Assembly: GCA_030447445.1 (NCBI GenBank)
Contig: JAUJOW010000013.1
Location: 15,436 to 47,679 of the forward strand
Length of the DNA: 32,244 nucleotides
DNA from: Acidimicrobiales bacterium
Lineage (GTDB): Bacteria > Actinomycetota > Acidimicrobiia > Acidimicrobiales > Iamiaceae
Direction of reading: 5' to 3'
Each line of letters starts with the position of its first letter. The first letter of the stretch is position 1. A program made the position numbers and the translations under genes. The notes beneath the pieces are model-generated. The model saw only the letters and a list, made by a program, of their open reading frames with translations. It made no database searches and was not told the origin of the DNA. Shown one piece after another: positions 31,611 to 32,244 of this stretch.

Positions 31611-32192
31611 GTGGACGAGGGACGGCTGGTCGTCGGCGCGGCGCAGGCACTGGCCGAGCGGGACGGGCTGACCGCGGTCGTGTTCGTCGAGGGCGCCAGC
31701 GACCACGCCGCCCTCGACGCCCTCGCCGCCCGGCAGGGCCGAGACCTCGACGCCGAGGGCGTGGCGGTGGTGCCCATGGAGGGGTTCTCGGGGATCGGGC
31801 GGTTCCTCGCCCTCTTCGGCCCGGCCGGTCGGGACCTGCGGCTGGCCGGGCTGTGCGACGCCGCCGAGGCCTGGTACGTCGGCGGGCGGCTGGCGGGAGC
31901 CGGGGTCGACGACGCCACGTTCCACGTGTGCCACCCCGACCTGGAGGGCGAGCTGATCCGGGCCGTGGGCCTCGACGGTGCCCTGACCGCCCTCGACGCC
32001 ATGGGTGACCTGGCCGGCTTCGGCCGCTTCCAGCGCCACCCGGCGCAGCGCGAGCGCCCGCTCGACGCCCAGCTCCGCCGCTTCCTCGGCACGCGGAGCG
32101 GCCGCAAGATCGCCGCGGCCCGGGCCCTGGTCGACGCCCTCCCCCTCGACCGGGTGCCCGCCCCCCTCCTCGCCGTCCTCGCCGCCGTCTGA
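31611..32192 (+). CDS. TOPRIM-domain protein (OLD-type nuclease-like), stand-alone
   Basis: A 193-aa protein with a TOPRIM-like core: the glutamate motif VVFVEGASDHAALDALAAR at about residues 22-41, and the acidic second motif in LRLAGLCDAAEAWYVGG. OLD-family nucleases carry such a domain after an ABC-type ATPase, but no ATPase domain is present here. Whether it cuts or binds nucleic acid is unknown. The GTG at 31611 follows the stem-loop by 22 bp without a clear ribosome-binding site. The C-terminus (SGRKIAAARALVDALPLD) is helical. Confidence 0.7.
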   Translation: MDEGRLVVGAAQALAERDGLTAVVFVEGASDHAALDALAARQGRDLDAEGVAVVPMEGFSGIGRFLALFGPAGRDLRLAGLCDAAEAWYVGGRLAGAGVDDATFHVCHPDLEGELIRAVGLDGALTALDAMGDLAGFGRFQRHPAQRERPLDAQLRRFLGTRSGRKIAAARALVDALPLDRVPAPLLAVLAAV

Positions 32193-32198
32193 CGACCG

Positions 32199-32244
32199 TC
32201 AGCGGTTGGCCGCCAAGAGGGCCTCGGCGTGGGCGCGCAGGGCG
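32199..32244 (-). CDS. 3' end of an unidentified gene
   Basis: The minus strand reads ALRAHAEALLAANR then TGA, running off the window edge. It faces the TOPRIM gene with 6 bp between stop codons. Too short to identify. Confidence 0.35.
   Translation of the reverse strand, partial: ALRAHAEALLAANR

Noticed and set aside
29162..32008. 948-codon plus-strand frame across the right flank
   Set aside because: It mixes scraps of the degraded P450 with Pro/Ser/Arg-rich shadow of the intact P450 and ferredoxin; the real frames carry the P450 motifs.
1..32244. CRISPR arrays, insertion sequences, prophage or rRNA genes
   Set aside because: No regularly spaced repeats, transposase, integrase or rRNA sequence was seen on either strand.

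Overview
The window is a very GC-rich stretch of an actinobacterial chromosome. Use of GTG starts, start codons sitting 6-8 nt after TANNNT -10 boxes, a CYP142-like P450, a CbtAB cobalt transporter and a CobN/ChlID chelatase all fit Actinomycetota. An uncultured Acidimicrobiia-type lineage is a guess from gene style only. About 23 kb of the 32 kb is a cobalamin (vitamin B12) locus.

Left flank (1-5.8 kb): a Tat-exported amidohydrolase, a CYP142-like cytochrome P450 and a convergent metallo-beta-lactamase-fold hydrolase. Next comes a scarred stretch: a truncated ABC-2 permease, a frameshifted unknown ORF, tRNA-Arg(CCU), clustered 10-11 bp tandem duplications and one short hypothetical gene.

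B12 locus (5.8-29.3 kb) has four transcription units. (a) A precorrin-2 dehydrogenase reads rightward. (b) A leftward corrin-ring operon starts at 13780: cobI-cobM-cobL-cbiGH-cobH-cbiX-cbiA. (c) A divergent cobF-cobK pair starts at 13846. (d) A long leftward operon lies behind a cobalamin riboswitch (about 29192-29289): cbtB-cbtA-cobQ-fhuF-like-cobN-chlID-cobU-cobS-cbiB-cobD-[HAD-cobT]-cobO. It covers cobalt uptake, late chelation, amidation, aminopropanol attachment, lower-ligand activation and adenosylation. Almost every junction in (b)-(d) is a 4-nt RTGA stop/start overlap, implying tight translational coupling. The enzyme set mixes early-cobalt (SirC, CbiX, CbiG, CbiH) and late-cobalt (CobF, CobN) signatures. 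No cobA, cobG/cobZ or cbiD is seen here.

Right flank (29.5-32.2 kb): a multiply frameshifted first half of a P450 gene joined directly to a P450 gene lacking its N-terminus, then a coupled ferredoxin, a long stem-loop spanning the ferredoxin stop codon, and a stand-alone TOPRIM-type protein.

The most interesting points are: (1) CobI carries an N-terminal ribbon-helix-helix DNA-binding domain, and its own promoter region has ACGTAGGG repeats flanking the -10 box, suggesting an autoregulating biosynthetic enzyme; (2) a HAD domain is fused to CobT; (3) a perfect 55-bp tandem duplication throws cobT out of frame just before its catalytic glutamate; (4) a FhuF-type Fe-S reductase is coupled into the cobalt operon; (5) the P450 tandem has a recombination-like scar.
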